The position numbers and the translations under genes were made by a program. Below the pieces are notes generated by a model, which saw nothing but the letters and a program-made list of their open reading frames with translations, was not told the origin of the DNA and searched no databases. From the NCBI RefSeq assembly GCF_016862995.1, contig NZ_BOOA01000047.1, forward strand, positions 1 through 64,000: a DNA stretch of 64,000 bases, given 5' to 3'. Source of the DNA: Acrocarpospora phusangensis. Its GTDB lineage: Bacteria > Actinomycetota > Actinomycetes > Streptosporangiales > Streptosporangiaceae. Shown one piece after another: positions 1 to 8,437 of the stretch. The first letter of the stretch is position 1. Each line of letters starts with the position of its first letter.

Positions 1-385
1 CCCCCGGGATGATCTCCCCCGCCTCGACCACCACGAGATCGCCAGGGCGCAGGTCGGAGGCGTTGACCACGCCGCCGGTCTCGCTCATGCGGGCGGTGGT
101 GTCCCGTTTGGCGGCGCGCAGGCTGGCCGCCTGCGCCTTACCCCGGCCCTCGGCGACCGCCTCGGCCAGGTTGGCGAACAGCACGGTGAGCCAGAGCCAG
201 ACCGCGATGGCCCAGGCGAAGAAGGAGGGCTGGCGGGCGGCCAGGACCGTGGTCGCGAGCGCGCCTGCCTCGACGATGAGCATGACCGGTTTGCGCCACA
301 GCGTGAACGGGTTGAGCTTCCTGGCCGCGTCGGGCAGCGAGGTGAGCAGTTGCCGGGGATCGAGGAGCCCGGCGGCCACCGCCAT
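1..385 (-). CDS. kdpB: KdpB, P-type ATPase subunit of the high-affinity K+ pump (partial, N-terminal 128 residues)
   Basis: KdpB is the ATP-hydrolysing subunit of the KdpFABC potassium pump in the cytoplasmic membrane. Only the first 128 residues are in the window; the gene runs off the left edge. The visible part starts [14 protein letters not shown], has the early membrane segments (LIVEAGALATTVLAA; FFAWAIAVWLWLTVLFANLAE) and the typical AEGRGKAQAASLR stretch that leads into the actuator domain. The phosphorylation motif DKTG lies outside the window. The ATG overlaps the kdpA stop by one base (TGATG), so translation is probably coupled. The kdpC and kdpDE genes, if present, would lie beyond the edge. 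Confidence 0.95.
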   Translation of the reverse strand, partial: MAVAAGLLDPRQLLTSLPDAARKLNPFTLWRKPVMLIVEAGALATTVLAARQPSFFAWAIAVWLWLTVLFANLAEAVAEGRGKAQAASLRAAKRDTTARMSETGGVVNASDLRPGDLVVVEAGEIIPG

Positions 386-2019
386 CAGCGCAGGCCCTCC
401 GCGAGCGGGCCCAGCGCCAGGGCGGGCAGGAAGGTCAGCGCGACCACGACCACGGTCACGCCCGCGAGCAGGCCGGCGAACTGCGGGCGGTGGGTGGGGA
501 GCGTGCCCGCCGAGGCCGGCACCGGCTGCTGCCCGGCCAGCGAGCCCGCCAGCGCCAGCACGAAGATGATCGGCAGGAACCGGCCGAAAGCCATGCAGAG
601 GCCGAGGGCCACGTTGTACCAGTCGGTGCCGGCGGACAGGCCGGCGAAGGCGGAGCCGTTGTTGTTGGCGGCGCTGGTGAAGGCGTAGAGGATCTCGGAG
701 AAGCCGTGCGGGCCCGGGTTGAGCACGCCCGCGCGGCCCGCCTGGTTGGCCAGGGCGACGCCGGTGCCGACGAGGATCAGGATCGGGGTGACGAGGATGT
801 AGAGCGAGGCGAGTTTGATCTCGCGGGCGCTGATGCGTTTGCCCAGGTACTCGGGCGTACGGCCGACCATCAGGCCGGCGATGAAGACGGTGATGACGGC
901 GAGGATGAGCATGCCGTACAGGCCGGAGCCGGTGCCGCCGGGGGCGATCTCGCCGAGCATCATGTTGAGCATGGTCATCATGCCGCCGAGCGGGGTGTAG
1001 GAGTCGTGGGCGGAGTTGACCGCGCCGGTGGAGGTGAGCGTGGTGGCCGCCGCGAACGTGGCCGAGTCGCCCACGCCGAACCTGGTCTCCTTGCCCTCCA
1101 TGGCCGCGCCCGCCGCCTTCGGGACGGTGGCGTCGCCGCTCAGTTCGAAGGCGTTGAGGAGGATGACGCTGAGCAGGGCGAGGGTGGCCATCACCGCGAG
1201 GATGGCGTAGCCCTGGCGGGGCTGGCCGACCATCCGGCCGAAGGCGCGCGGGAACGAGAACGGGATCAGGAGCAGCAGGAAGATCTCGATCCAGTTCGTC
1301 CAGGTTCGCGGGTTCTCGTAGGGGTGGGCGGAGTTGGTGTTGTAGAAGCCGCCGCCGTTGGTGCCGAGCAGCTTGACGGCCTCCTGGCTCGCGATCGGGC
1401 CGCCGGTCAGGTGCTGCGTGCCCCCGGCGATGGTGGCGACCTCGTGCGGACCGGCGAAGTTCTGCACCACGCCCCCGGCCACCAGGACGAGCGCGGCCAC
1501 GAACGCGACCGGCAGCAGGATCAGTACGGTTCCCCGGATCAGGTCCGCCCAGAAGTTGCCCACGCCCGGGCTGCCGCGCCGCGCGAAACCACGGATCAAG
1601 GCCACCGCGACCGCCATTCCGGTGGCGGCGGAGACGAAGTTCTGCACCGCCAGGGCGGACATCTGGACCATGTGGCCCAGGGTGTTCTCGCCCGCGTACG
1701 CCTGCCAGTCGGTGTTGGTGGCGAAGCTGATGGCGGTGTTCCAGGCCAGGGGGGCGGGGACCGCGTCGAAGCCGAGGGAGAGGGGGAGGTGGTTCTGGAG
1801 GCGCTGCAGGCCGTACACGGTGAGGACGGAGATCAGGGCGAAGGCGAGCAGGGCGCGGGCGTAGACGGGCCAGGGCTGATCGCTGCCGGGTCGCACGCCG
1901 AGCAGGCGGTAGAGCACCCGTTCCCGGCCGGGTGCGCCGGAGTAGACGCGGGAGATGTAGTCGCCCATCGGCCGCTGGGCCAGCGCGAGCGCGAGCACGA
2001 GTGAACCGATGAAGAGCAT
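385..2019 (-). CDS. kdpA: KdpA, K+-translocating subunit of the Kdp pump
   Basis: KdpA is the membrane subunit that selects and passes K+ in KdpFABC and belongs to the superfamily of K+ transporters. The 544 residues are close to the usual 550-560. Selectivity-filter loops are visible, for example [30 protein letters not shown] and [11 protein letters not shown], and there are about ten hydrophobic segments. The start ATG lies directly after the kdpF stop codon (TAG then ATG), and the stop overlaps the kdpB start. The gene is the third reading frame of a compact operon transcribed leftward. Confidence in family and function is very high. Confidence 0.97.
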   Translation of the reverse strand: MLFIGSLVLALALAQRPMGDYISRVYSGAPGRERVLYRLLGVRPGSDQPWPVYARALLAFALISVLTVYGLQRLQNHLPLSLGFDAVPAPLAWNTAISFATNTDWQAYAGENTLGHMVQMSALAVQNFVSAATGMAVAVALIRGFARRGSPGVGNFWADLIRGTVLILLPVAFVAALVLVAGGVVQNFAGPHEVATIAGGTQHLTGGPIASQEAVKLLGTNGGGFYNTNSAHPYENPRTWTNWIEIFLLLLIPFSFPRAFGRMVGQPRQGYAILAVMATLALLSVILLNAFELSGDATVPKAAGAAMEGKETRFGVGDSATFAAATTLTSTGAVNSAHDSYTPLGGMMTMLNMMLGEIAPGGTGSGLYGMLILAVITVFIAGLMVGRTPEYLGKRISAREIKLASLYILVTPILILVGTGVALANQAGRAGVLNPGPHGFSEILYAFTSAANNNGSAFAGLSAGTDWYNVALGLCMAFGRFLPIIFVLALAGSLAGQQPVPASAGTLPTHRPQFAGLLAGVTVVVVALTFLPALALGPLAEGLR

Positions 2020-2109
2020 CTAGAACCACTCGGGGAAGAGCAGGGCGGCGACCGTGTACAGGCCGAGCAGGATCGCGCCGGCGAGGCCGACGGCGTTCTC
2101 GGCGCTCAC
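2020..2109 (-). CDS. kdpF: KdpF, small stabilising subunit of the Kdp pump (29 aa)
   Basis: This short frame begins with GTG (VSAENAVGLAGAILL) and ends LLFPEWF just before kdpA. It has one hydrophobic helix and the FPExF ending typical of KdpF, the single-span peptide that stabilises the KdpABC complex. The start overlaps the stop of the preceding 27-residue frame by four bases (GTGA), and its own stop directly abuts the kdpA ATG. It is too short for standard gene calling, but position, length and sequence pattern agree with KdpF of other actinobacteria. Confidence 0.88.
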   Translation of the reverse strand: MSAENAVGLAGAILLGLYTVAALLFPEWF

Positions 2110-2189
2110 AGTCGCTCCACCGCCCTGACCACGAACCCGAAGATCACGAACATCGCGATCGTCAGGGTGAGGAAGATGACGTCGGCCAT
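2106..2189 (-). CDS. 27-residue membrane peptide upstream of kdpF
   Basis: An ATG-started frame encodes MADVIFLTLTIAMFVIFG followed by a short tail ending VRAVERL. It is one transmembrane helix with a basic cytoplasmic end. A good ribosome-binding site (AAAGGATC) lies upstream, and the stop overlaps the kdpF start in GTGA. Peptides of this size and form are known in front of kdpF in actinobacterial kdp operons, but I know of no assigned function. It would be the first gene of the operon. It could be an extra small Kdp subunit or a translational leader; the conserved overlap favours a real product. Confidence 0.65.
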   Translation of the reverse strand: MADVIFLTLTIAMFVIFGFVVRAVERL

Positions 2190-2317
2190 CCCCGATCCTT
2201 TGTTAGCGCCTCCTGTACGACACCAGCAAAGACCGTGATTCCGGCGACTCCCCTCATCTTTACGCCTTACTGAGCTCTTCCCCTCATGTCTTGACGTGAG
2301 CCTCTACCCTGACCCCC

Positions 2318-2797
2318 GTGAACACGCACTGCTCCCACTGCGGTACGGCTTTCGCGCCGGACCAGCCCTGGCCGCGCGCCTGCGCCAGCTGCGGCAACAC
2401 CAGCTACCGCAACCCCCTCCCGGTGGCCGTCATCCTGCTGCCCGTCGACAGCGGCCTGCTCGTGCTGCGCCGCAACATCGAACCGCGGCTCGGCGGTCTC
2501 GCGTTGCCCGGCGGCTTCATCGAAGTGGGCGAGAGCTGGCAGGAGGCCGCCGTACGCGAGCTCCGCGAGGAGACCGGGGTGGTGACCGACGTGTCCGGGG
2601 TGCGGCTGTTCGACGCGCTGAGCGCGCCCGACGGGACCGTGCTGATCTTCGGCCTGGCCGCGTGGACGACCGCGGAGGCGCTGCCGCCGGTCACGGCCAC
2701 CGCCGAGGCGACCGAGTTCCTGGTGATCGACAAGGCGCAGGAGCTGGCGTTCCCGCTGCACACGCAGGTCGTGGCCAAGTACTTCAACGGCGGGTGA
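2318..2797 (+). CDS. Nudix hydrolase with N-terminal zinc ribbon
   Basis: Nudix enzymes cleave nucleoside diphosphates linked to another group, such as NADH, ADP-ribose or oxidised nucleotides. The protein (159 aa) has an N-terminal zinc ribbon with CSHCG and CASCG pairs at residues 5-9 and 22-26. The Nudix box starts at GGFIEVGESWQEA (about residue 67) and ends with RELREETG, so the catalytic REx2E glutamates are intact. The zinc ribbon resembles NudC-like or COG1051-type enzymes, but the substrate cannot be told. The GTG start lies 7 nt after TACCCT, which suggests a leaderless transcript. A 12-bp perfect hairpin follows the gene. Confidence 0.88.
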   Translation: MNTHCSHCGTAFAPDQPWPRACASCGNTSYRNPLPVAVILLPVDSGLLVLRRNIEPRLGGLALPGGFIEVGESWQEAAVRELREETGVVTDVSGVRLFDALSAPDGTVLIFGLAAWTTAEALPPVTATAEATEFLVIDKAQELAFPLHTQVVAKYFNGG

Positions 2798-2822
2798 ACG
2801 CCGGAGCCCGGTGAGCCGTACC

Positions 2823-2859
2823 TCCCAGCGCGGGGCCCGAACGATGTCCCGCGCTGGGA
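2823..2859 (+). promoter_or_regulatory. Perfect 12-bp hairpin overlapping the ribosome-binding site of the next gene
   Basis: TCCCAGCGCGGG at 2823-2834 pairs perfectly with CCCGCGCTGGGA at 2848-2859, with a 13-nt loop. The 3' arm contains most of GGGAAG (2856-2861), the likely Shine-Dalgarno of the gene at 2869. It could end the Nudix transcript or hide the ribosome-binding site. No T-run follows, so a simple intrinsic terminator is less likely. Confidence 0.7.
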
Positions 2860-2868
2860 AGTGATCTC

Positions 2869-3324
2869 ATGACGGTTCTGCGCCAGGTGGTCAGCCGCGT
2901 GTGCTGGACGGTGGCTCTGGTGGGCTCGGTGCCCCTGATCGCCGGGTCGTTAAGCGACGGATCCTCAAGCGACGCGAACGCCACGCCGCTGGCCGCCGCG
3001 CACCACCAGCACCAGGCCAAGCCCGCGGCCGGGCCCGCGACCCTGGAGGAGCTGGCCGCCAAGATCGGGTGCACGCTCTCCGTGCAGGGCCAGGGCAAGG
3101 ACCTGCGGCAGGGGTCGTGCTCCGGCCAGGGCAACCCGCTCACGCTGGTCACCTTCGACACCGACGTGAACCAGAAGGACTGGCTGACGGCCGCGGAGGC
3201 CTACGGCGGGACGTACCTGATCGGGACCCGCTGGGTGGTCGTCGGGCAGCCTGACGTGATCGATCCGCTGGCCGGGAAACTCGGCGGACGGGTGGAGAAC
3301 GCCGACCACGGTGGGCACTCCTGA
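2869..3324 (+). CDS. Small exported His-rich protein next to CopD-CtaG, function unknown
   Basis: The 151-residue protein has an N-terminal hydrophobic segment (VCWTVALVGSVPLIAG) that looks like a signal peptide or anchor, then HHQHQ at about 45-49 and a final HGGHS. The two cysteines in IGCTLSVQ and GSCSG could form a disulfide or bind metal. It sits two bases before a CopD-CtaG fusion gene, so a periplasmic copper-handling role is plausible but inferred only from context and the His clusters. Codon 28 is a rare TTA leucine (2950-2952). The upstream hairpin partly covers its ribosome-binding site. I do not recognise a named family. Confidence 0.75.
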   Translation: MTVLRQVVSRVCWTVALVGSVPLIAGSLSDGSSSDANATPLAAAHHQHQAKPAAGPATLEELAAKIGCTLSVQGQGKDLRQGSCSGQGNPLTLVTFDTDVNQKDWLTAAEAYGGTYLIGTRWVVVGQPDVIDPLAGKLGGRVENADHGGHS

Positions 3325-3326
3325 AC

Positions 3327-5054
3327 ATGCGGAACCGACTGCTGGGATTCGGCGTCCTCTTCGCCGGCTTCGGGGTGCTCCTGCTCGCCTTCTGGTTCGG
3401 CGGGGACCGGGATCTGCCCGCGATCCGCGGCCTTCCGTCGCCGGGACCGCTGACCTCGTGGGGCCTGCCGGTGGTGCGGCTCCTGCACGACCTGTGCGCG
3501 GTGGCGACCACCGGTTCGCTGCTCGCGGCCGTGCTGCTCGGGGAGGAGCGCGGCGGGATCCTGCGGCGCGCCGTCCCGCGCTGGGCCCTCGCGTGGGCGG
3601 CGAGCGCGGCCGTCACCGTGCTGCTCACCCTGTCCGACTTCGTCGGCGCGCCGGTCGGCGAGGCCCTCCAGTCGGGCGCCCTCTCGACGTTCGTCCTCTA
3701 CGTCCCGCAAGGACTGGCTTTCCTCATCGTGTACGGCCTGACCCTGGCCATCACCCTGCTCACCTTCCTGCGCGCGAAGCCGTGGCTCCTGCTCGGCCTC
3801 GCGCTGCTGGCGCTGCTGCCACCCGCGTACGCCGGGCACTCCGCCTCGGCCGCCGACCACGACTTCGCGATCTCCAGCCTGATGGTGCACCTGGCGGCCG
3901 TGACGTTGTGGGTGGGCGGCCTGTTCGGCCTGCTGGTCTTCCTGCGCAGATCAGCCGAGCCGCTCCCGGCGGTGCGACGATTCAGCACGATCGCGCTGTG
4001 CTGCTACGGCGCGGTCGCGATCTCTGGCGCGGTCAACGCGTGGGTCCGGCTGGGCTCGCTCACCCAGCTGTTCGGATCCCGCTACGGCTTGCTCGTCCTG
4101 GGCAAGCTGATCGCGCTCGTCGTGCTCGGGTACGTCGGGTGGCAGCATCGCCGGTCCACCATCGTCGCCATGGAGTCGGGCGCCCGCGCGCCGTTCCTGC
4201 GCCTGGCGGGGGGCGAGCTGGTGCTGATGGCGGCGGGCATGGGACTGGCGGTCGCGCTGTCCCGCACACCCCCGCCGCCCGGCGGCGGCGACAGCACGCA
4301 CGCGGTACTGGGCTTCGACCTCGCGCCGTTCACGGCGGTCGGACTGGTCACGGAGATGCGGCTGGACCCGCTGCTGCTCCTGGCCGTGGCGGCGGCCGGG
4401 ATCGCCTACCTGGCCGGGGTCCGGCGCATGCCGTCGTGGCCGCGCTGGCGGACGCTCGCCTGGTTCGCCGGGCTGGCCGTCATCGCGTACGGCATGACCG
4501 GCGGGGTCGGCGTCTACGCCCGCGCCATCTTCTCGGTGCACATGGTGCAGTACGCGCTGGTCGGCACGGTCGGGCCGGTGCTGCTCGCGCTGGGCCTGCC
4601 GCTCGCCCTGATACGCCGTCCGGTGCCGATCCGCCCGGCGGTCGCGGCGCTGGCCTACGCGCTGCCGCTGCCCCTGCTCTTCCTGACGCCGCTGTACGAG
4701 CTGTCGCAGTCCATGCTGGCCGTCCGCCTCGTCGTCCTGCTCTACCTGGCCGCCGCCGGCACGGTGTTCTTCGTGGTCGCGCGCCCGTGGACGGCGATCG
4801 GCGTGGTCGTCGCCGCGCAGGCGGTGGTCTCCTCGGTGCTGCTGGCCGGTCCGATCCAGGGCGCGGAGTGGTTCCCCGGTCTGGAACTGGCCTGGCTGCC
4901 GGAGGCGCAGGCGGACCAGCGGCTCGGGGTGCTGCTCTATCTCGGGCTGGTGCTGAACGCGCTGCTGCTGCACCGTCCCGGTCAGCGAGCCGCGAGCGAC
5001 GTGATTCAGATCCCGTATACGGCGAGAAACCCCCGGACCGCCTCGTCGGCGTAA
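3327..5054 (+). CDS. CopD-CtaG fusion: copper-resistance and cytochrome c oxidase assembly membrane protein
   Basis: The 575-residue polytopic protein joins two known families. Residues about 70-300 form a CopD domain (copper uptake/resistance) with the conserved SDFVGAPVGE, GHSASAADHD and VSGAVNAWVR-like segments. Residues about 330-540 form a caa3-type CtaG domain with VHMVQYALVG and later histidines and acids such as AEWFPGLELAWLPEAQADQR. Such fusions are common in actinobacteria and are thought to deliver copper to cytochrome c oxidase or to the periplasm. The ATG follows the previous stop by two bases, so the two genes form an operon. Which metal direction applies cannot be told from sequence. 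Confidence 0.88.
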   Translation: MRNRLLGFGVLFAGFGVLLLAFWFGGDRDLPAIRGLPSPGPLTSWGLPVVRLLHDLCAVATTGSLLAAVLLGEERGGILRRAVPRWALAWAASAAVTVLLTLSDFVGAPVGEALQSGALSTFVLYVPQGLAFLIVYGLTLAITLLTFLRAKPWLLLGLALLALLPPAYAGHSASAADHDFAISSLMVHLAAVTLWVGGLFGLLVFLRRSAEPLPAVRRFSTIALCCYGAVAISGAVNAWVRLGSLTQLFGSRYGLLVLGKLIALVVLGYVGWQHRRSTIVAMESGARAPFLRLAGGELVLMAAGMGLAVALSRTPPPPGGGDSTHAVLGFDLAPFTAVGLVTEMRLDPLLLLAVAAAGIAYLAGVRRMPSWPRWRTLAWFAGLAVIAYGMTGGVGVYARAIFSVHMVQYALVGTVGPVLLALGLPLALIRRPVPIRPAVAALAYALPLPLLFLTPLYELSQSMLAVRLVVLLYLAAAGTVFFVVARPWTAIGVVVAAQAVVSSVLLAGPIQGAEWFPGLELAWLPEAQADQRLGVLLYLGLVLNALLLHRPGQRAASDVIQIPYTARNPRTASSA

Positions 5055-5175
5055 TCTGCATCGGGTTAGGTCATTTTCCCGCCAAGCACCGGAGCGCTTC
5101 CCGAGTCATCCCTGGTACGGCTTCTTACGCTCGTCCAGACATGTCCACATCTCTGGGCTTCGGAGGGCGGGGAAG

Positions 5176-6207
5176 ATGCGAATCGTCCTCAGGCGTCCGC
5201 TCATCCTGCTGCTGGTCTTCCTGGGCATCAACCCGGTCCTCGTGGGCATCGTGGGCCTCGTGGGCATCGCCCCGGCCTGGGCCGACCGTCCCGACGCCCC
5301 CGGGCTGATCGGCATCCGCCTGATGGACGAGCCGGCCGTACGGCGCGGCGACCCGCGCGCCCGGATCTACATCGTCGACCACCTGTCCCCCGGCTCCTCC
5401 ATCCGCCGCCGCCTCCAGGTCACCAGCAACTCCTCCCGCCCGCAGCGCGTCCAGCTCTACGCGGGCGCCGCCGACGTGCTCAAACGCCATTTCGTCGCGG
5501 CGCAGAACCGTACCGCCAACGAGCTCACCAACTGGGTACGGTTCGACCGCACCACCGCCGTCCTCCCGCCGCACGGCAGCACCACCGTCAAGGCCACCAT
5601 CCGCATCCCCCGGGAGGCCTGGCGCGGCGAACGGTACGGCGTGCTATGGGCCGAGACGGAACCGGCCGGCGGCACACGCGCGATGAGCACCGACCGCGCC
5701 GGAGTCCGCATGTATCTGGACATCGGCGCGGGCGGGGAGCCGCCCTCGGACTTCCGGATCGAGCAGCTCATCGCGCTCCGCGCCGCCGACGGCCGTCCCG
5801 CGTTCAAGGCCCTGGTGCACAACAGCGGCCAGCGCGCGGTGGACATGTCCGGCACGCTCCGCCTGTCGGAGGGACCGGGCGGGGTGAGCGCGGGCCCTTT
5901 CCCGGTCAAGCCGGGCGTCTCCCTGCCGCCCGGCGGCCGGGCGCGCGTCGTGGTGCCCCTGGACCGGACCCTGCCCGAAGGGCCGTGGCTGGCCACCCTC
6001 GCCCTGGCCAGCGGCCGTACGCAGCACAGCACCGAGGCGACGATCACCTTTCCCCGGGAGGGCGAGGCGCCGGTGGTGAAACTGACCGGGCTGCTCGGCA
6101 CCGCCGTGGCCGTGACCCCGCGCAACGGCGCGCTCGCCGCGGGCGGCTTCGTGATCGCCCTCATGTCGGGCTACGCCCTGATCCGCCGCCTTCGCACCGG
6201 AAAATGA
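5176..6207 (+). CDS. DUF916-like (WxL-interacting type) surface protein with C-terminal membrane anchor
   Basis: The 343-residue protein has a signal peptide ending near APAWA (about residue 34), an extracytoplasmic beta-sandwich region and a C-terminal helix (GGFVIALMSGYALI) followed by RRLRTGK. The passage PGSSIRRRLQVTSNSSRPQRVQLYAGAA and the later LPPHGSTTVKATIRIP resemble DUF916/WxL-interacting proteins, which are cell-surface Ig-like folds. No catalytic motif is visible, and annotations as peptidase seem unsupported. The ATG has a strong GGAGGGCGGGGAAG site. Role in envelope structure is inference. The stop overlaps a possible ATG of the next gene. Confidence 0.72.
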   Translation: MRIVLRRPLILLLVFLGINPVLVGIVGLVGIAPAWADRPDAPGLIGIRLMDEPAVRRGDPRARIYIVDHLSPGSSIRRRLQVTSNSSRPQRVQLYAGAADVLKRHFVAAQNRTANELTNWVRFDRTTAVLPPHGSTTVKATIRIPREAWRGERYGVLWAETEPAGGTRAMSTDRAGVRMYLDIGAGGEPPSDFRIEQLIALRAADGRPAFKALVHNSGQRAVDMSGTLRLSEGPGGVSAGPFPVKPGVSLPPGGRARVVVPLDRTLPEGPWLATLALASGRTQHSTEATITFPREGEAPVVKLTGLLGTAVAVTPRNGALAAGGFVIALMSGYALIRRLRTGK

Positions 6208-6233
6208 CGTCCGCTGGTGGCATAGTGGACAGG

Positions 6234-7178
6234 GTGACCAGCGATGAGGCACGGGACGGCGTGCCGCTGACCAACCTCGATCAGCCGCTGTTCGACGGCT
6301 CGAACGCGACGAAACGGGATCTGGTCGACTACCTGGACGCGGTCAGCGACCGCATCGTCCCCGCCCTCCAGGGCCGCCCGCTCTCCGTGATCCGCGTACG
6401 GCCCGGCCAGCCCCCCTTCATGCAGAAGAACCTCCCCAAATACACGCCCTCCTGGGTGAAGACCGCGAAACTCTGGGCCGAGGCCTCCCACCGGGAGATC
6501 ACCTACGCCCTCTGCGACGACCGCAAAACCCTGATCTGGTTCGCCAACCAGCGCGCGGTCGAATACCACCCCGGCCTCCTCCGCGGCACCCATTTCACCC
6601 ACCTCATCCTCGACCTGGACCCCCCGGAGGGCGAGGCGTTCCCCCTGGTCGTCCAGGCCGCCCGCCTCGTACGGCAGGCCCTCGACGACGCCGGTCTGGC
6701 GGGCGCGGTGAAGACGAGCGGCGCCAAGGGCGTGCACGTCTTCGTCCCGGTCGTGGACGGCATCCCGATGGAGGACCTGGCCGCCGCCACCCGCGCGCTG
6801 GCCGCCCGCGCCGAACGGGTGGACCCGGCGCTGGCCACCACCGCGTTCATCCGGGAGGACCGCGCGGGCAAGGTGTTCCTGGACTCGACCCGGGCGGGCG
6901 GGGCGACCGTGGTGGCCGCGTACAGCCCGCGGATCCGGCCGGGCACGCCGGTGTCGTTCCCGGTGGCGTGGGAGGACCTGGACCGGGTCGTACCGGCGGA
7001 CTTCACCATCCACACCGCGCCGGGGCTGCTCGGGGACGGCGATCCGTGGGCGGAGCGTATGCCGGAGCCGCAGGCGCTGCCGGCTGACCTGATCGAGGAG
7101 GGGCACACGATCCCGGTGGCCCGGGTGCAGGCCATGCACGAGGGCAAACGCCGGGCCCGGGCGCGCCGCGAGAGTTAG
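6234..7178 (+). CDS. Stand-alone LigD-type polymerase/primase domain protein (non-homologous end joining family)
   Basis: The protein (314 aa) matches the polymerase domain of LigD, an archaeo-eukaryotic primase fold that fills in ends or adds ribonucleotides during double-strand break repair. Visible are LILDLDPPEG, holding the DxD metal-binding acids (about residue 125), KTSGAKGVHVFVPV with the SGxxGxH motif, and the DxTRAGG region near 210. No ligase or nuclease domain and no Ku gene are present nearby. I chose GTG 6234 because CATAGT lies 7 nt upstream, as in other leaderless genes here. The alternative is ATG 6204, which overlaps the previous stop and would add ten residues. Confidence 0.85.
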   Translation: MTSDEARDGVPLTNLDQPLFDGSNATKRDLVDYLDAVSDRIVPALQGRPLSVIRVRPGQPPFMQKNLPKYTPSWVKTAKLWAEASHREITYALCDDRKTLIWFANQRAVEYHPGLLRGTHFTHLILDLDPPEGEAFPLVVQAARLVRQALDDAGLAGAVKTSGAKGVHVFVPVVDGIPMEDLAAATRALAARAERVDPALATTAFIREDRAGKVFLDSTRAGGATVVAAYSPRIRPGTPVSFPVAWEDLDRVVPADFTIHTAPGLLGDGDPWAERMPEPQALPADLIEEGHTIPVARVQAMHEGKRRARARRES

Positions 7179-7263
7179 AGCAATTCGGCCATTCAGCCTG
7201 CAACTATCAGAATCATGATCAAACGTATACGGTAACAACGTGCCTCAGATCGTTCCACGCTAG

Positions 7264-8280
7264 ATGCGCGCCTTCGTCATCACCGGGCCGCGTACCGCCG
7301 AAGTCCAGGAGGTCGCGCCGCCGGAGCCCCGTCCGGGTGAGGTGGTCGTCGACGTCGAGCGCGCCGGGTTCTGCGGCACCGACGCCGAGTTCTTCGCCGG
7401 GGAGATGGCTTACGTGCACTCGGGCGACGCGCCGTACCCGATCAGGATCGGTCACGAGTGGATGGGCGTGGTGTCCGCGCTCGGGGACGGCGTCGATCCC
7501 GGCTGGCTCGGCAGGCGGGTGACCGGGGACACCATGCTCGGCTGCCGCCGCTGCGAGCGCTGCGCCGCCGGACGGCAGCACCTGTGCGAGGACCGCTACG
7601 AGATCGGCATCAGGGGCGGCTGGCCCGGCGCCCTCGCGGAACGGCTCCCGGTCCCCGTCGTCGCGCTGCACGCGCTGCCGGACACGGTGGACGCCACCCT
7701 CGGGGCGCTGGTCGAGCCGGGCGGCAACGCGCTGCGGGCCGTACGGGCCGCGGACGTCGCGCCGGGGGAACGCCTGCTGGTGCTCGGGCCGGGCACGATA
7801 GGCCTGCTCACCGCCCAGATCGCCGCCGCGCGCGGAGCCGAGGTGCACCTTCTCGGGCGCGACCTGCCCTCCCTGGACTTCGCCCGCTCCCTCGGCTTCG
7901 CGAACGTCTGGACCGCCGACACCCTGCCGGCCCTGCGCTGGGACGCCATCGTGGACGCCTCCACCGCGGAGCACCTGCCCGCCCGCGCCCTCGACCTGGT
8001 CGAACCCGGCCGCCGCGTCGTCTGCATCGGCATCTCCAGCGACCCCAGCCTGCTCGACAGCCGCACCGCCGTGCTCAAGGAGGTCACCGTCGTGGGCGTG
8101 CTCAGCGCCTCCGGCGGCCTCGCCGAGACCATCGGCCTGTACGCCTCCGGCGCCGTGGACCCCCGCCCCCTCGTGGCCGCCACCATCGGCCTGGACGAAC
8201 TGGCCGGCGCCCTCACCGGTACCCGCCCCGCCGCCTGGGGCCACGCCCCCAAGATCCACGTGGATCCACGCCACCGGTGA
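7264..8280 (+). CDS. Zinc-dependent medium-chain alcohol/polyol dehydrogenase
   Basis: The 338-residue enzyme belongs to the GroES-like zinc MDR dehydrogenases and would oxidise an alcohol or polyol with NAD(P). The catalytic zinc ligands are in GFCGTD (about residue 36) and GHEW (about 63). The structural-zinc cysteines are in CRRCERCAAGRQHLC (about 95-110). The nucleotide fold shows VLGPGTIGLL near 174. Glutamate and glycine patterns resemble sorbitol/threonine or glucose dehydrogenases, but the substrate is not clear. It stands alone between a LigD-like gene and a potassium channel. The 85 bp upstream is AT-rich with a run around GTATACGGTAACAA that may carry the promoter. Confidence 0.85.
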   Translation: MRAFVITGPRTAEVQEVAPPEPRPGEVVVDVERAGFCGTDAEFFAGEMAYVHSGDAPYPIRIGHEWMGVVSALGDGVDPGWLGRRVTGDTMLGCRRCERCAAGRQHLCEDRYEIGIRGGWPGALAERLPVPVVALHALPDTVDATLGALVEPGGNALRAVRAADVAPGERLLVLGPGTIGLLTAQIAAARGAEVHLLGRDLPSLDFARSLGFANVWTADTLPALRWDAIVDASTAEHLPARALDLVEPGRRVVCIGISSDPSLLDSRTAVLKEVTVVGVLSASGGLAETIGLYASGAVDPRPLVAATIGLDELAGALTGTRPAAWGHAPKIHVDPRHR

Positions 8281-8437
8281 TGCAATCGCTGTGGGACCCT
8301 GCTCGTGGCCGTAGCGGCGTTCGCCGTCGCCCACCTGACCAACTCGGCGTCGCCGTCGCTGCTGTGATCGACCGGAGGTAACGGACTGCCCCAGGTTTGC
8401 TCTACCTTCGGTACGTGATTTGCAAGGGCATGGGATC
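8281..8437. other. Intergenic region before ktrB with a likely promoter
   Basis: No convincing gene is visible. TACCTT at 8403-8408 is a candidate -10 element, giving a transcript start near 8415 and a short leader with AAGGG at 8424-8428 ahead of GTG 8438. One frame contains a hydrophobic stretch of about 20 codons ending at TGA near 8368, but it lacks a convincing start site. Confidence 0.4.

Noticed and set aside
490-2004. Long plus-strand open frame opposite kdpA
   Set aside because: It is a shadow frame of high-GC codons; the protein is low-complexity Gly/Ala/Arg/Glu and kdpA on the other strand is certain.
2291-2310. Full promoter with TTGACG -35 for the Nudix gene
   Set aside because: TTGACG is only 8 bp before TACCCT, too short for a -35/-10 pair; only the -10 is considered.
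8281-8370. Micro-gene with a hydrophobic stretch before ktrB
   Set aside because: No start codon with a ribosome-binding site, and it begins directly at the previous stop; probably chance.
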